This document shows positions 21,801-36,800 of a stretch of DNA of 64,000 bases, in pieces. A model generated the notes under the pieces. That model searched no databases, was not told the origin of the DNA, and saw only the letters and a list, made by a program, of their open reading frames with translations. The position numbers were made by a program, and so were the translations under genes. The stretch comes from Prostheceraeus crozeri (lineage: Eukaryota; Platyhelminthes; Polycladida; Euryleptidae): the NCBI GenBank assembly GCA_907163375.1, contig CAJQUW010015371.1, forward strand, positions 744,001 through 808,000. Reading direction: 5' to 3'. Positions within the stretch are counted from its first letter, which is position 1; each line of letters begins with the position of its first letter.

Positions 21801-24800
21801 TAATGGCAATTGTAATGAATAGTGATCAGAGGGGTCTTATGCAACGAATCATGATTGAAGATGTTTTGACTTAAGACAGGACCATGGGTTACTTCATGAA
21901 GATGATTCCATCTTAGGGGCCCACATACCTAACCCCTCCTGTTTTTATTGAATTTTATGGCGAATCTCAGAAAAGACCTAGATAGGCGTCAAAAATCCGG
22001 AAGATTCTCTTCCCTGTATAGACCCATCTCCCGAAACTTTGAAATAAAAATGTTGAACTTCAAATTTGATGCAGGAAATTTGTAGTATTTTAACGCGCAT
22101 TTTTCTTGAGACTATTTATCCGAGGTATTGATGTGATCATGAATCATAGTTCAATTAATTCTGTGACTCATCAGCTGAAACTGAAATTTTGAGCCTGTTG
22201 CATTTCAATTTTGAATTGTTTGCGACTATCTATTAAGGGAGCATTTGCTCAAGATCAGCTTGCATGCGACTCATAAAGCGCTTTATGTCTTTAAATGTTG
22301 AAGAACATATTGGATTGAAGGGACAACTGAAAGTGACTCCGCAATATCAACACTATATCATGACTACTATGACACATGAAATGTTTACCGAATATAATAA
22401 AAGAGCAATGATTTGCATGGGTGCGCTAAAATGACTAAACAGGGAATGATTGACACAAGGTCACAACCATTGACGAAATTTATCGTGATATGCTGCAAAC
22501 AACGTTGTATATCACGAGGTACAACAGTGAAAGTTCGGCGACCTCACGATTTTCACCAAAATATTCGGAACTTTGTCAACACTAGGGATGTCAATACCGG
22601 GATCCCGGTGTACCGGTATTAGCACATTTTTTCGGTACTTCCAATACCGGTATTCACTACGGTAATACCGGTATTATCGAATATGATCGTCCATCTGAAA
22701 ACGGAGTTACTGACATAGCCTACTCAACTAAGAAAACCCAGTTAGTTCTCTTGCAATGTATGATTTGGTAATGCGCTAAATGCCATAAATAGCTCAATCG
22801 TATACGTCATATTAAATGGATATGGATCAAGGACGTCTATATTTAGTACTATGGCCATAGTACTAAATATAGACGTCCTTGATATGGATAGATTGAAGCA
22901 GGTGATACGAGAAATAGAAGAGGATGATTCATTCTTGTCGCTTATTTCGTGCTTCGTGTGTGGGACGCACAGAATTAGATTCATCTGCGCGGGCTTCGGT
23001 TTCCTAGAAAGGAAGAATTGTATTTAACCTTAATATCGAAATGGCACATCACATCACACAACTTGCTCTTTCTCGAATGGATAATTCGTGTATCGCTTGC
23101 TATTGGAAATGGCAAACAATAAGCTGTCAGCAAAGGACACCAGAGCCAGTGAGAGAGGCGTGCGTGCTGTGCTATCACTTCGCACACACCAAAACACACA
23201 TCGATGTGTGGCTTCGATTCAATGTATGCACTATACAGTGAGCAATGCCGAGGAGAGGATGTGAAATCATCAAGTGAACTAATTTTCGTACGCCTGCTAC
23301 TTTCTTTAATAATGATCGGAAGGGTCAACATTATGGAGAAAACTTGTGGGCAATGATCTGAATTCTCGAATCTGAAGGAATTTCGGCGATCGAAGCACTT
23401 CGCTGGAACTCACATTAATCCGCAAGCGACGCACGACTTTTTTTCCTATCTCTGTAAGGTATTAGGAATTCCTTTTAGCCCACCTAATAGGTTCCTCAAT
23501 GTGCCGTCCATTTCGTATTAACCACACTTCTAGCAAACCGAAGCAGATAAACAAAATATGTAATTCTGTGGTGCAACGTTACGCGCGCGCGCGTGTAAAC
23601 CATTACCAAGTTCAACACCCAATCATAGTCATTTCCCCAAATGCAACAACAAAAGTTTCCATTGACGTTTTAAGCGTCGAACAATAGGATGACTTTTCTA
23701 AGAAATTCATAGCTCTCTATTTACTCGATATCACACCTAGCTATTCAAATTGTTCTACTGAGCGGAACTCTAATGGCCGCGGCCCAAATAACCTACGACG
23801 TCTTCAAGAGAACTGGTGTGTGGCAATATTTTCTTAGATCTAGTGATGCACAAACGGCAAAATGTACACTTTGCTTTAATAAAGTGATCAAATGTGGCGG
23901 CGGCTCAACGAGTGGACTTCGAACACACATACGAACTCAGCATCCGGAATGTTTAGCCAGCATCGAGTCCCAGGACCAGGACCATCTTCACAGAACGCTT
24001 CAACGTCAAAGAGGCGCAGACCAACTTCGCTTGACAACTACGTATTACGAGTACAAAGACATTGTTTGTGATAGAATAAAAATGGAACTTTCTCTAAAAA
24101 GGAGAAGCAGGCAAAATTCTGTTTGACTTTTGATGAATGGACATCAGTGCGCAACAAACGGTACATGAACATTTGCTTGCACGATGGCGATGCTTCTCCA
24201 AATGGACGAGTTTTTTACAACCTTGGATTAATTCGCATCACAAACTCAATGCCGGCTTTTCGGTGTTTGGAACTTATTATCGACACACTTGAAACCTATA
24301 GCTTGAATCTGACTGACATAGTTGCCTTTTGTACCGATGGTGCTTCGTTGATGCAGTGCGTGGGAAAAGAGGCAAAGCTTCTTCATCAGCTGTGTTTTGC
24401 ACATGCAATCCATCTTGCTGTTTGTGATACGTTTTATCCTAAAGTTACAACAACCGCGATAACTGAAACTACAACTTCGGACGAAGATAGCGACGATTCA
24501 GATTTAGAATGGGAAGTGATTGACAATCCAGAACTATCTTTCAGTGTTCGTGAAGTGGTCAACAAAGTTCGCTCTGTAGTACGCCTATTCAGAAAGTCGC
24601 CTGTTTCCAATGATAAGCTGCAGGTTTTGCGAAAGAGGCTCATAAGAAGGAACTTGTGCTCATATTGAACGTGAAAACACGGTGGGACAGTTTGTACTCG
24701 TACCAAATGCTGGAACGCTTTCTGAAACTTCGTGATTGTGTCGAGCAGGCTCTTATTGCTCTGAACAAATCAATTGCATTATCTTTCACTGAGGAAGAAA

Positions 24801-27800
24801 TCAGTGTTATCCAAACCATCTGCAACGTGCTGAAGCCTGTTAGTGTTGCAATTAAACGCATGAAGCGAAGAGACGTGACTCTCGTAACAGCAAAACAAGT
24901 GACTGATTTCGTTTCTGATAAACTCGAAGCCATGCTTGAACATGATGTACCGATGGCATCCATCGTCAACGATCTATTTGAATCATGGAAATCTCGTTTA
25001 GCGGAAAGAAACACGAGAACTACGGATGTGCTGAGCTTCCTTTTGGGCAATGATCAAGCTTCGTTGACGGCGAAAGATGTGAAGACTTTCGTCGTAAACT
25101 TGTTGAAACGAACTGACTTTCAATTTTCATCACCCAGTCAGTCATCGAAAGAATCTTCTACCGACAAACAAGTGGACGATGACGTGATTGAAGTACGTGA
25201 ACCTGACCCCGATGATTATGATGCTCAACTAGATGCTTACATTTCCAACAAGGATAAAAGCAAGACAGATTCCGGAGCCGTTGAGCCATCGTTGGAACGT
25301 GTTATCAGCAAGGAGCTAAAAGCATTCAAGTTACGGCGAAAGCGTGGTGAATTGTTGGAGTTACGTCACAAGTTGGTTACAATCAATCCCACTGACATCG
25401 GTTGAAAGCGAACGATCGTTTAGTGTCTCTGGTCGCTTTTGTACTAAGATACGTAGTCGTCTCATTGACGATTCATTGAATTGTTTGTGCATTTTGAAAT
25501 GGTACTTCAAGCTGGACTTTTTACAAGTACTTTGATATTTTGTAGCCTACCATGAGTAACAGAGTTTTTTTCAATACTACAGATTATTCTACAGAGTTTT
25601 TCTTAAAAATACTATTTTAGAAAACAATCTTGTTTTTTTGGATAAATTCTAGAAGGGATAAAGAAATATAAAAATACATTTAAGTAATAAATAAGAGGCA
25701 GTAATACCGCAGTATGTCAAATAAATTTAGATCTTAGGTCTATTAGTAAACTTAGGTCCTTAGCCTAACTTAGGTTATCTTAGCTAGATTGTTATAGCCT
25801 ATTGCCTATTCTTTCAGATAAAGTTTACATGTAGGCCTAGGTCATAATAAGACGGTAACTCCAAATCTATTTTTAATTTCAAAAATTCGTCATGTTTGAT
25901 AAAGGACAGTCAAATCTTATTATTTTCAATATATAGAAAATACGTTAGATAAGCGAACGTTTCAATTATTATACATGCATGACACATGGGTCATGGATAC
26001 ACGCCAAAAGATCGGATAGGCCTGTCATATTAAAATACTTAACTAGAAAAAATCACTAATTTTCAATAAATTATTCGACTAATGTAATAATAATAAAGTA
26101 TTCGACCAATAGGCCTAGCGCATATCACTAGGCTACAATGTCGCAGGTATGACTCAGGATATGGGCCTATTGAGCAGATGATGAAATGTGTGCATATACA
26201 CGTATATATACTATAAATCGTATATACCGGTAATACCGGTATTGCAACCCTCCGGTATTCAAACACCGGTATTGGCATCCCTAGTCAACACGTCTATGAA
26301 CTCTCTCTGTTTTGAATGAGTCAGGCAAAACGTTTTCGATGATCTGAGAACTTACCAGATTTCCAACCTATAGAAAATATTTGGTTAGTTCAAAAATAAA
26401 TGATCAGTTACTTAACAGACGACAAAAGAGTGTCTTATCAACGCATTATTATGAGAATGGGTCTAAGATCACAATCTAATTCTAAAAAAGTCACACCCAA
26501 CTCGACCTAACCTGAAATCAAAGTTTGATCTGATCGACTATGCTTTTAAGGTTTTGTTCAAGTTTGAAAATCATCCTGTGAACAAGCAATCTCATTTTCT
26601 ACATTGATCTATGTGAAACTTTATAGATAATTGGGTGCACCGGATTTGAAAATTTTAAATCCAAGCTTGCAGAAACGTTGCTGTTAAAAAAAGCATGGTT
26701 GGTTAAAAAACATAACACTTGAGCCGGATATACAATAGATCTCTCATTTTAAGAGTTTAAGACTGATATCCTACAAGACAATACATGTCCTGATCACGCC
26801 GAAATTCATGTCATTTGATTTAATATCAATATCAGTTTAGATCAGCAGATTGATGTCTTTCGGCAGATTGACGTGGCAATGAATTTGAGACAATTATAAA
26901 TCAATCGACTATTATTAAGGATAAAAACAAGCCGTTTTAATTGTCCTAATCCAGCAATAAAATGTCACTTTCATGTACAATATATCGCATCAACTCTTGC
27001 CGCGAATTTAATTTCATGGTTAATGCGAAATATTACGATTTTTCGAACAAAGAAAACTCCAAAGCCAGATACTAATGTTTGCTAAGATAGGAGATCTGTG
27101 CCCCTATTGATGGTAGGCAAAAGGATGACAAGAAGCTGTACTAATTTATACATATGCTGTATGCTTGAAATTCCATCATCAGAATGCGTAAACCCCAAAC
27201 CTGGTATTTCTTGCGTATCAGCATGCATCAAACTTTCGAATCATTTGATGAACCGCTGACATGTTGTCAAAGAGAAATGCTTCCTGTGACGTGCACACCA
27301 TCATCTTCCAGTCAAAATGAACCTATCAGAATTCAGAAATTAATGGCATTCGATAGGAACATCGGGTTGTGATCACAAAGATAAATCTGATACAGCAGTC
27401 TAATATAATCACACTGCTTAAATTGCTATAAAGCGGGTATGATGAATTTTATACTAAATCGCGGACATGACTAAATACTGCCTCTGCTAACATAACTCAG
27501 CTCAATAGAATGAAATTATATCACATAAAATGCCTTCATTTACGATCGAAGATACACTAAAAATCGGGTCGGATTTGGAAAAATCTGGCTCAAGCCAGAT
27601 ATGGAAAATAGCTCAAATCTGATCCACCCATAAGAAAAAGTTTAGTGCAAGAAAATAAATGCATTTCCCAGTTATTTTAAAAAAATTGAATTATTCAGTT
27701 TCATCGAACAGCACAACTGTACTGTTATGTCTTTTCGAAACAATACCAGATGTAATGCATATGAGCTTGTATTAACGGCCATGTTATTGTCATCCATGTG

Positions 27801-30800
27801 AGAAACATTGAATCTGAGAGGCCTTGTTTTTTCTACTGATCGAATAATTTGAATGAATAATCAATTTTTACTATTTTACATTTAACTACAGGAAAACTTG
27901 ACAGAACGCAGATTTGTAATGTGTTCTGCTTTGTTGTAATCTTGCGGTTGAGTTTGAATTAGCCATCTACTTTATTTTCGCAAAATTTTATTTTTCTTTC
28001 TGGACATTGGCTATAGTACAATCTTGCTTCATACGTTCCGTTCGCCCAGTTTCAGTTCGTGAGCGTCATGTGTGGGAACGTCGTGAGTGAACAAGCCGCA
28101 TCTTCCGCGTGCTTTATTCCCTTACCCAGGTCCAATCTGTCATCTCGCCACTGGAATAAAACCATAGAGCGCTTTTGACTCATGGCCTTCGCCAAACAAT
28201 TCCAATTTCCCCGTTTGACTGTCTCTATAGTCAGCACATGAGTGTTTCATGCTCGCAAGCTGTTTCTTACTATCAGTGCAACTTGAATTCCACTTTTCCA
28301 CTGAGACAGTTAGGGAGACGATGTGAAATGTTGTTTTTCGATAAGTGGATTTAGCGGAATACCGGACTAAAAATATGATGGTTTAACGTCACTACTCCCT
28401 CATACTGGAGGCTTCGACACTGCTGACATGGTCAGACTTTTAGCTGCAGAACTTTGTGATCTTTTAGCCTGGAAGACCTTCCTGACGACTTCCAATGACA
28501 CTCTCGGGGCTCGACCCCTGGACCGACAGATCGCTTGGCCAAGCACTGAACCACTGTGCCACTGAGATCTACGGATTCGCAACAATAAATATAGATTTTG
28601 GCATCTGCGAAAACTCTGAGTAGAATAACAAAACCACACTCTTACAAAAGCTCTGTTCACAATCATCCAATTGGAGCACTATTTGTATACTGTAGCAAGA
28701 AAATGCATCCATGCAATTGCTTAGGAATTTTATGCTTCACAGGGCAATAATAACTTACAGTCAACGGGGGTAAATTTCGCGAAGCAATTTTTCTCAGATG
28801 TAATGGCAACTGCTAGATCTAAAAATTGTTATTCGTCAAGACATATGTATGGAGTCCTCAAATATCCAAGTAATTCACCGCCTATGTGTTTATATATTAT
28901 TTTAGACATTAAAGTGTAAATACATAGAAAAATTTCTATATATCAACTTTGTCGGACACCTTCGAAACTTTTCTCAGTCTCAGTAAGTTTTGACTAAATG
29001 GATATTATTCAATGCTCTCAGATATACATACACGATTACCTAGGCGTACAAGATTCGAAATTAGGTCTACATGGTCTTCATATTATGATACGGACCGCGA
29101 AATTTACCCCGTGGCATTTCGATTACACGGGGTAAATTTCGCGAGCCCTTCGAACATCAAAAAAATCAGCTGAATCTGAATCTTAAGTATTTTTTGCTTC
29201 ATGTTCCCGAAATATGCTATATATTATGCAATCTTTCATCTTTTGGGTCATTGGTACAAAAAACATTAATTTTCATCATTGAGCCTACCTTTCGGATTCC
29301 CATATATTTGCATGGTAAGCTATTGATATTAGGTTGGGATTCGCCGGCAGTTTATATAGTATCGTAAACTCAACCAGAAAGAAGTCGATGCTTTTCATAG
29401 CAAGGGCAAACCGACGCTTTCTTAAAAACGATTCGGCATCAGGAATTGAAATAGATTGCTTAAAGCCGCACGTTGGTTCCGGAACAGTTTTGGGAGAGGT
29501 GCCACAAAACCTCGCAAGGGATACCGGTATTTCCCGTTATCCGATATTATCCAATTTCGTGTGAGCTCATGTCACAAGGAAAGTGGAATTTACCCAACTA
29601 CAAAGATATCCAAGCGTTCTTTGAAATCGACAGGTATAAAAGACATTCAAAGTGAAGAATAAACGTTTCCTTTCTTTAATAGATCAACATTTGTGTAATT
29701 TTTGAACATTTTGTATTTTTTGTACGTCACCTTATACCTACAATTCCGATTTTAGGTCGAATTAGACCATCTGTTTTATTATTAGACATGTTATGCACTT
29801 ATAGATAGTTTTTTTTGTTGTCGTTCAAAAGATGGGTTACAAATATGAAGTTCGCGTAATTTACCCCCGACTTCGCGAAATTTACCTCATTTTCAGGGTT
29901 AAATTTCGCGAATAATTTTTTCAAATTTGCATAAAAGTATTCAATATGAGTACAATACAAAATAGCAGTCTCTAGCGATCATATTCACAAACGTATGGCT
30001 AAAATTGCAGTCAAAACGGAGCATGTGTGTAGCCACCAGATCAAAGTTTTTGAAAAACTCGCGAAATTTACCCCGTCTGACTATACATGGCTATTGTTCA
30101 ATATCTTGAACAGTAATATGCATTACATTGTTACTGAGCCAATAATCTATGACATTAATCATCTAAGTATTTTAATCTGTGAAAGACTTGAATCTACGAT
30201 AATTTTCTATATAGCCCATACAACTCAGAGCCCTCGCCCTTCGGGCTAGTGCGTAGAAATGTTGATCTCCAAAAATGAGATAAAGTATGATACTTTGCAC
30301 TATAGTTGCGTAAATAACTATTCGATGTGCTTCCACCAGTTTTCTTACCTTCCTCTTCATCTAATCTCTCCCTTTTCAAAGCACGGTTGCTTTCCATATC
30401 CTGCTTCAATACTTTATGAGCACTAATAACATGACGTTCAAGTGTTGATCGTTTATCGAACTTTTTCGGACAATGCCAACATCTCAAGAGACCTGCTCCA
30501 CCCATCACTGATTGTGCATGAACAACTTGAGTATGCTGCTTCAGCGCTTCTGATCGTGTGAATAGCATCTCGCACAAAAGACATGAATATCGAGGCTCCA
30601 TGCCGTGTTTATTCGTCATGTGCTCATTAAGTTCGGATACCGAATAGAAACTTTCACTGCAACGAAGACAATCGTGTGAGGATCGTTGAGTCATTGGCTC
30701 CACCAAATGGCTTACGCCACCAATTCTGGGCCCATGCGCCAGACAAGACCACAGATGGGCTGGGAGATCCCAACGAGAATCAGCCTGCAAAACGTCATGA

Positions 30801-33800
30801 ATGCATGATGGACATGTTAAAATAATGAAGATGCAATGCAATTTTCGAGCTGACAATTTAGGAGCGCAGCTGTTCACTATGAATAACTGTCTTATGTATT
30901 TTCCTCATGGAATAATGGAGTAATACTTTAACTAGATTTCTCTGATTCAAGTTTAAAGATTAAGTTTTCCATGATTCAATTGGTACTGACCGGGAAACAA
31001 AATTAACTTTTCAGCAAGTTAAAAATGAGATTTAAGATCAATACTTCAGCGAAAACCAAATGCAGCAGAATTTAGATTTGATGGTCCGAACACGAGGCTA
31101 AACGAGGAACTTTAGCTCTTATGGATTCGATTTCCAACTGGTAAGCCATTTTTCATGGTGTCAGGAACAGGGCGAGCATAGAAATATCTTTTCGACCTCG
31201 TGAAAAGCCAGAGGCCTTGAATTTTGTATACGAGGATACATTCAGATTCACTTCACATATATGATCCTGAATTACCGGATAATTGCCGACATCATAATTT
31301 CGAACTTAAGATATAAATCGAGACTAAAATCATAAATTCACAGATCTAACTCACGCGGAAAGTGTTGCAGAAGTAACAAAGTTTTCGATGTTCAGTAAAT
31401 ATATGAGTAGCAAGTTGTGAAAATCGTTGATATTTGCGGCCACATTCTGAGCACGCACCAGGCTGAATACCCATTGAACGTTGTTCATCTGACAATACTG
31501 CATGTGAGCTGGCATGAAAGTGTGAGGTTAATTCAGCGGACGAATTGATCTGCACACCACAATGACACGTGATATGAGCTGACGGCGGATTGGGAGCATC
31601 GTCATTCGCTAATTCGGAGCTGAAATGAAAATAATATTTCTTCAATTTCAACATTTCTTTAGATATCTGGATGGAAGGAATCAAGGTGATAGAATTTCCA
31701 TCTTTTACTCCTACCGAAGTGGGCAAATGGAGAGGACTATCCAACCTTTCTTGGCAGCGGAAATAAAACAGAAGCAAATTGATAACGATGATGGTAATTT
31801 AATTGCATTTTCAAGTAAAAATTCAGTTGTTAAGTTAAATAATTGTCAAGAATTTAGAGTCTACATAATTAGGCCTAACATTATTTTCATTTATTTGTAA
31901 ATGAACGTTCATGATAACAGATTGTTATAAGATGCTAAGATGATGGTTTCCAGTCATTTCATTTGTGTGACAGGAGTAGTGCAACATGCATCCAGAAGTT
32001 TAAATTAGCACAAACGAATGAAAAAATGAGCAAGGTGTCTACAGAATTATCCAGAAAAATTTCACGGTCAGTCTAGGATCAGTTTCCCGGCTTTTTTGCG
32101 GGTAATTTGCAAAGCTAATGGTTTTAAGGTATCCAGAATGCTCCTTTGAACGACCTATTCTCCTCTAAGGTGCAATCAGAGAGTAACTTCCACAAACTTA
32201 TGCATTAAAAGAAAGCTTAGGCGATGTAAGAAAATGTTGTTCAACAAGAAGGTTTGACAAAAGTTTTGCCCAATCTTGTGCCGGCAGAAGGAGCATGTAT
32301 TCGCTGCTTGGTCACAGACCAATCATCGCAGTCAAACAGTGTATTTCCTTTATTCTTTCCTGTACATGATTAAATCGCACATGGAGCAGTACACATCTGA
32401 ATGAGAAGCTCCGAAAGCGCTCATGTGACTTTTTCTTCAAGAAAGATGCTACATCAGCAACTTCCGGTGCTTTTTATTAACAAAATCGTAAAAATGAACA
32501 AATGTTTCATAGATTTTTAACGAAATTATTTCAACAAAATCAGTAACACGAAGAACGTGAAAGACACGTACGTCGATAAGTATATGAAGATCCAAGAAGT
32601 TTATTAGGACATCCAAAAATTTGACGCTGATACGCATGTGAAGGTTTTGGGCATTTAACAATGTAAATTTAATGGTCATCCTAAAATATGATTGACGTAA
32701 AACACTAAGGAGTTCATCATGTGGAAAACTACAAAAATGAGAGATAATTATTTAGGTTTATAGTCGAGAATCACTTATACGCAGTTGATCTGTGTCACCA
32801 TTTAATACTTCCAGCTCATCTCTGAGTCTCTTTCGTTCTTCCTCCTTCGTTTAAAACATCGCAGCCTGTCGTTTCGTTTCGTGATCCGTCATCCTATTGG
32901 TTCTTCCCCTCCTCGTCATACTCTCTGTATCGCCGATTTGCGTTCCTTGCCATGCGAAACATGTTTTTAGAGATATCCATCGTCGCAATATCTCGGTCGC
33001 GCACTCCTTCATGCACAAATCACTGAGCGATTACCGATTCCTCTAGCTGGTTTGCAACTTTAACTTGACACTTCGTTGACGTTGAAAACTCTCTCCACCG
33101 AAGCATGTGAGGACTCTCAAAATGAAATTGTTCTGCCGTTCAAAAACTCTCATCCAGAAACTGTCCAAAACTTGAGCTGCATTCATGGAATGATGTTTTC
33201 CCGAAAGGTCTCTTCTTTCAACCTGGAGCTGATGCGATCCTTCATCATATCAGCTTCATAACCCTTGAACCAACTCAACTTGACACCCTCACCAGGAAAT
33301 GTTTTAAAACTATTGTAGCGATAACGAGTTTTATACATTATCTTTCAAGCGGTTCAGTTCTGTTGTTCTTTATTCTGAGGCACAGAGCACATTTTCAAAA
33401 CTGCAAATTTCTGAGCAAGTTTTATTTACAAAATTTATAAGTGTTCAATATGACCTCCTCTGGAAACACGATAGTCAAGTCCATGTCATGCGTATTGAAT
33501 TCAACTGTTAAAACTATCTGAAAGTTTGTTTTTCCAGAGTAAGCAGGTGAAGATTTTCTTTCACGCTTCATGTTCTGTGACGAAGTCACACTTTACATCA
33601 GCAGAAAAGTGAACCGTCATAACATGATGACTGGAATATTTCTATGTACATGAGGCAGTGGAGGTTCAAAGAGTTTCAGTCAACGTCAGCGTGTTCTGCG
33701 CGGTTTCTTGTTATAGGTATAAGGACTTCATTTCTTCGATGAAGATGTGGTCACCGACATTACATGTCTGCAAATGCCACAAAACCGGCTTCTCGTTAAG

Positions 33801-36800
33801 GTTAAAGCCCACCGATTCATCAACTCCATCTTTCAACAGGATGTTGGGCCACGGCACTGGTACTGTGAAGTTCGGTGATTTTTGATGTTCAAATAGCTAC
33901 CTCAACGATGGATTTGGCATTACATGAGTGGCCACCAAGATCACAGACCTAACGATTTTCTTCTTCGTGACAATGTGAATGATTAAGTTTCCTTGCCTCC
34001 ACTTCCAGCAACAAGCAACACTGAGGCATCGCATTGCTGAAGCAATGACAGTGCCGTGCTTCCATAGAAGGTCACATAGAAAACATGTAAATTTAGTACA
34101 TGAAACTTGCTCAAAAATGAACAGTGCTCTTTGCCTCAGAATGATGAACCACAGAACTGACGATACATGAAACTCGTTATCTCTGCAAGTATTCTAAAAC
34201 TCGCTACGGGCTTCTGTGGGCAATTCCACGGTAAAAACGACACGGAGGGCAAATTTTAAACGCATTATTTTCTCTCAGTGACTTGTGTTTTCTTGAAAGG
34301 ATATCCGAAGCCATTAGGAATCACAAAATTTATCGCTTAGACACACCTCTTCTACTAATAAATTCAATTTTGGAATATCTTGCTATTTTTAAGATATTAA
34401 AAATACAATCCCTTTGAATTTTTGAAACAATGTAGGCAGTGTTAGAAATGGAATTCCAAGTAGTCTATACTGCGTTATATTATTATTGATACTCCTTTGT
34501 CGAAGCTCAAACAATATTTTCTGTCAAGGATATAATTTCTTCCGATTTTTTGACACGAGTTTGAATCTTAGCATAAATGCTCGTTCGTGACCAGATATCT
34601 ACTATTTTTCTATCTTCTACTGGGTCAATTTTATCTAGCGCAAATTTATGCATATGTAAATGATGCCCTAGGCTACCGTGACCTTCGACTGAAATTTGAT
34701 TATGAGGGGTTAATATTTCCGACCGTCGGAAGAAAATAGATGAGTGTTCGTTCGTGACTGTGCATTATGTTCGTTCGTGACTGTGGTATTATTTTCGTTC
34801 GCAACATGACCACAACTTCACAATTATCCCATCCAGCAAACTTGAACTAGGAATAAGCTATGAAAAGACCTTTCAGGTAACAAAGAGGACAATATATCAA
34901 TTCAGGAGAGCTTAAAAAATATTGAATACAGGCCTCCCACGCCGTCTCAGAAAAAAAATTTAGGTTTTTTAGAAAATGTCTATCTTCATGTCAGATATAA
35001 AAATACGTATAAAATTTTTTGGGTTTATAATTGTTTTCCTATATCTATGTTTATATACTAAATGTATCATGCAAATCTCTGCATTTTGAATTTATGCCAG
35101 TTCAATATTTACATACATTTCACCAAAAATTTTACTGATTGGTGCTAAATGCATACCGAAACCACCATTTAATTTATGAGTAAGAGCGTGTACCAAACAC
35201 CTAACCTTGCAATTGGACCAACCCCTCACCCATTTTTATTTGATAATTTTCAGTCGGTTCAATGTATATGAAAAAAGTTTAACTAAAGCTATTCAATATG
35301 AGAAATTCATGTGTACAAGCAATGTAATCCACTTGTGGACTGCTTAAAATTATTAGATTATTTTGCTATTCTAGATTTATATTCAGAAAAATGTAAAATC
35401 ACAAATATTGTCCGAAAAAGTTATAATATTGATGAAATTTCTCATCAAATATAAAACAAAAAATCAACTTTGGCTAACTACCAAATGATAATATAAGTAT
35501 CTACGGAATGTAAGGAACGAATTACATGAATGTCTCTTGATTGATAAATTACGAAAGAAGGATTATCATGTAGTAGCGTCGTTGATGCAAATAATGAGTG
35601 ATAGTGGACAAAATATTTCAAAATAGCCTCAAAGTATTTCGATGTAGCCTACATAATTATGATTAAGTCCTAAATATTAGGACAATAACCGTTAAGGACT
35701 CTTTTCTTTGACTACCTTTATACTATGATCCAGGTTTAACCGATTGATGAATAAACATCATCATATACTATATGGAGAAGGTTTATATCAGAATATCAAT
35801 ATGCTACTTCGACACTAAGTTATTTGCATCATTTCGGTAATTGATTAAGGAATCTGCACTGCATTCATAACAAATCACTTCGCCTTTTCTTTAATTGTAC
35901 AATGTCTTCTGCCAGTTTCCTTTTCCGGTCCATTCCCATTTCGATTTGAGAACTGGCCATTTCAATTTTCTGAGTGGAGAGAGGAATAGCTCGCATAGCA
36001 GTCTGTAGTTTTTGATTACCCTCAACGATAATGTTTTCGGCAACTTCCATGGCTTGCTCCAGTCGACAAATTTCACCATCGATTTGACATACTTCATTAC
36101 TTTTCATAGCAACTGGTTGATTGCTTACCTCCGACTCAGCTTCAGACAATTTTCGCTTGGCATCAAGATCAGCGTGGTATCGTCTGCGTGAAGCTCCGAC
36201 AGATCGAATCAAAGTATCGGTGATGGCAAATTTCATCTTTCCACCAACTCGGATAAGTTCATCCTTCACATTTCGTAAGGCTATTAAGGTATCCTCATTC
36301 AAGGAAGTTCCAAGACTTTGAAGAATAGCCTTATTCAAGGAAAATCCATGTTCGGGTCCAGCATTCCCATGGGATATTGATAGGACACATTTTATTAGAG
36401 CTGATAACTGAGGGAACCGGAGACGTCCATTTTCTTTCAAATCAAACACAAGTTGCCAATACGCATCAATAGGCTTTTCAAAGTCAATATTGTCATCGTC
36501 AATTGTACACCAGTCATTTTCGAGATTATTCCAGTACGACTTCTGTTGATAGGAGCTCACAGCAGCTGCCGTCTCCTCGAACCATTCTGATGGAATTGCT
36601 GCAGTTTGGTAATCCTGCCATTGACATCTGATCATGTCGCAAATGTCCTCAATTGCGGTACCACTTGGTACGTTGAAAATTTGCTGAACATCATTGGACA
36701 GAGAAGGCAGTATATTGAGGGCCAATCGAGAAACCCCCACCAACGATCCTTTTTGGAGTCGTTTTTGAGGGCTGATGAACTGTGCTGATTTTATAATTCT

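Larger units (their letters stand above)
22583..26283 (+). mobile_element. hAT (Ac-like, BED) transposon, near complete
   Basis: Terminal repeats are TAGGGATGTCAATACCGG on the left and TAGGGATGCCAATACCGG (complement) on the right. The 8-bp target duplication GTCAACAC is exact (22575-22582 and 26284-26291). Several ACCGGTATT motifs repeat inside both ends and are probable transposase-binding sites. At 3.7 kb, with coding parts for all transposase domains, this is an autonomous-type copy recently enough inserted to keep a perfect duplication, although its gene has lost frame. It lies in a zinc-finger gene intron, opposite to the host transcript. Confidence 0.95.
18165..30348 (-). other. Zinc-finger gene intron f-g (12 kb)
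   Basis: This intron holds a 6-bp-TSD element (20,920-22,016), an hAT element (22,583-26,283), a SINE (28,378-28,570) and a MITE (28,758-30,083). Between them, 18,170-20,900 and 26,300-28,370 show no exon or element that I can support. A GC-richer patch lies near 18,400-18,480. Confidence 0.6.
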
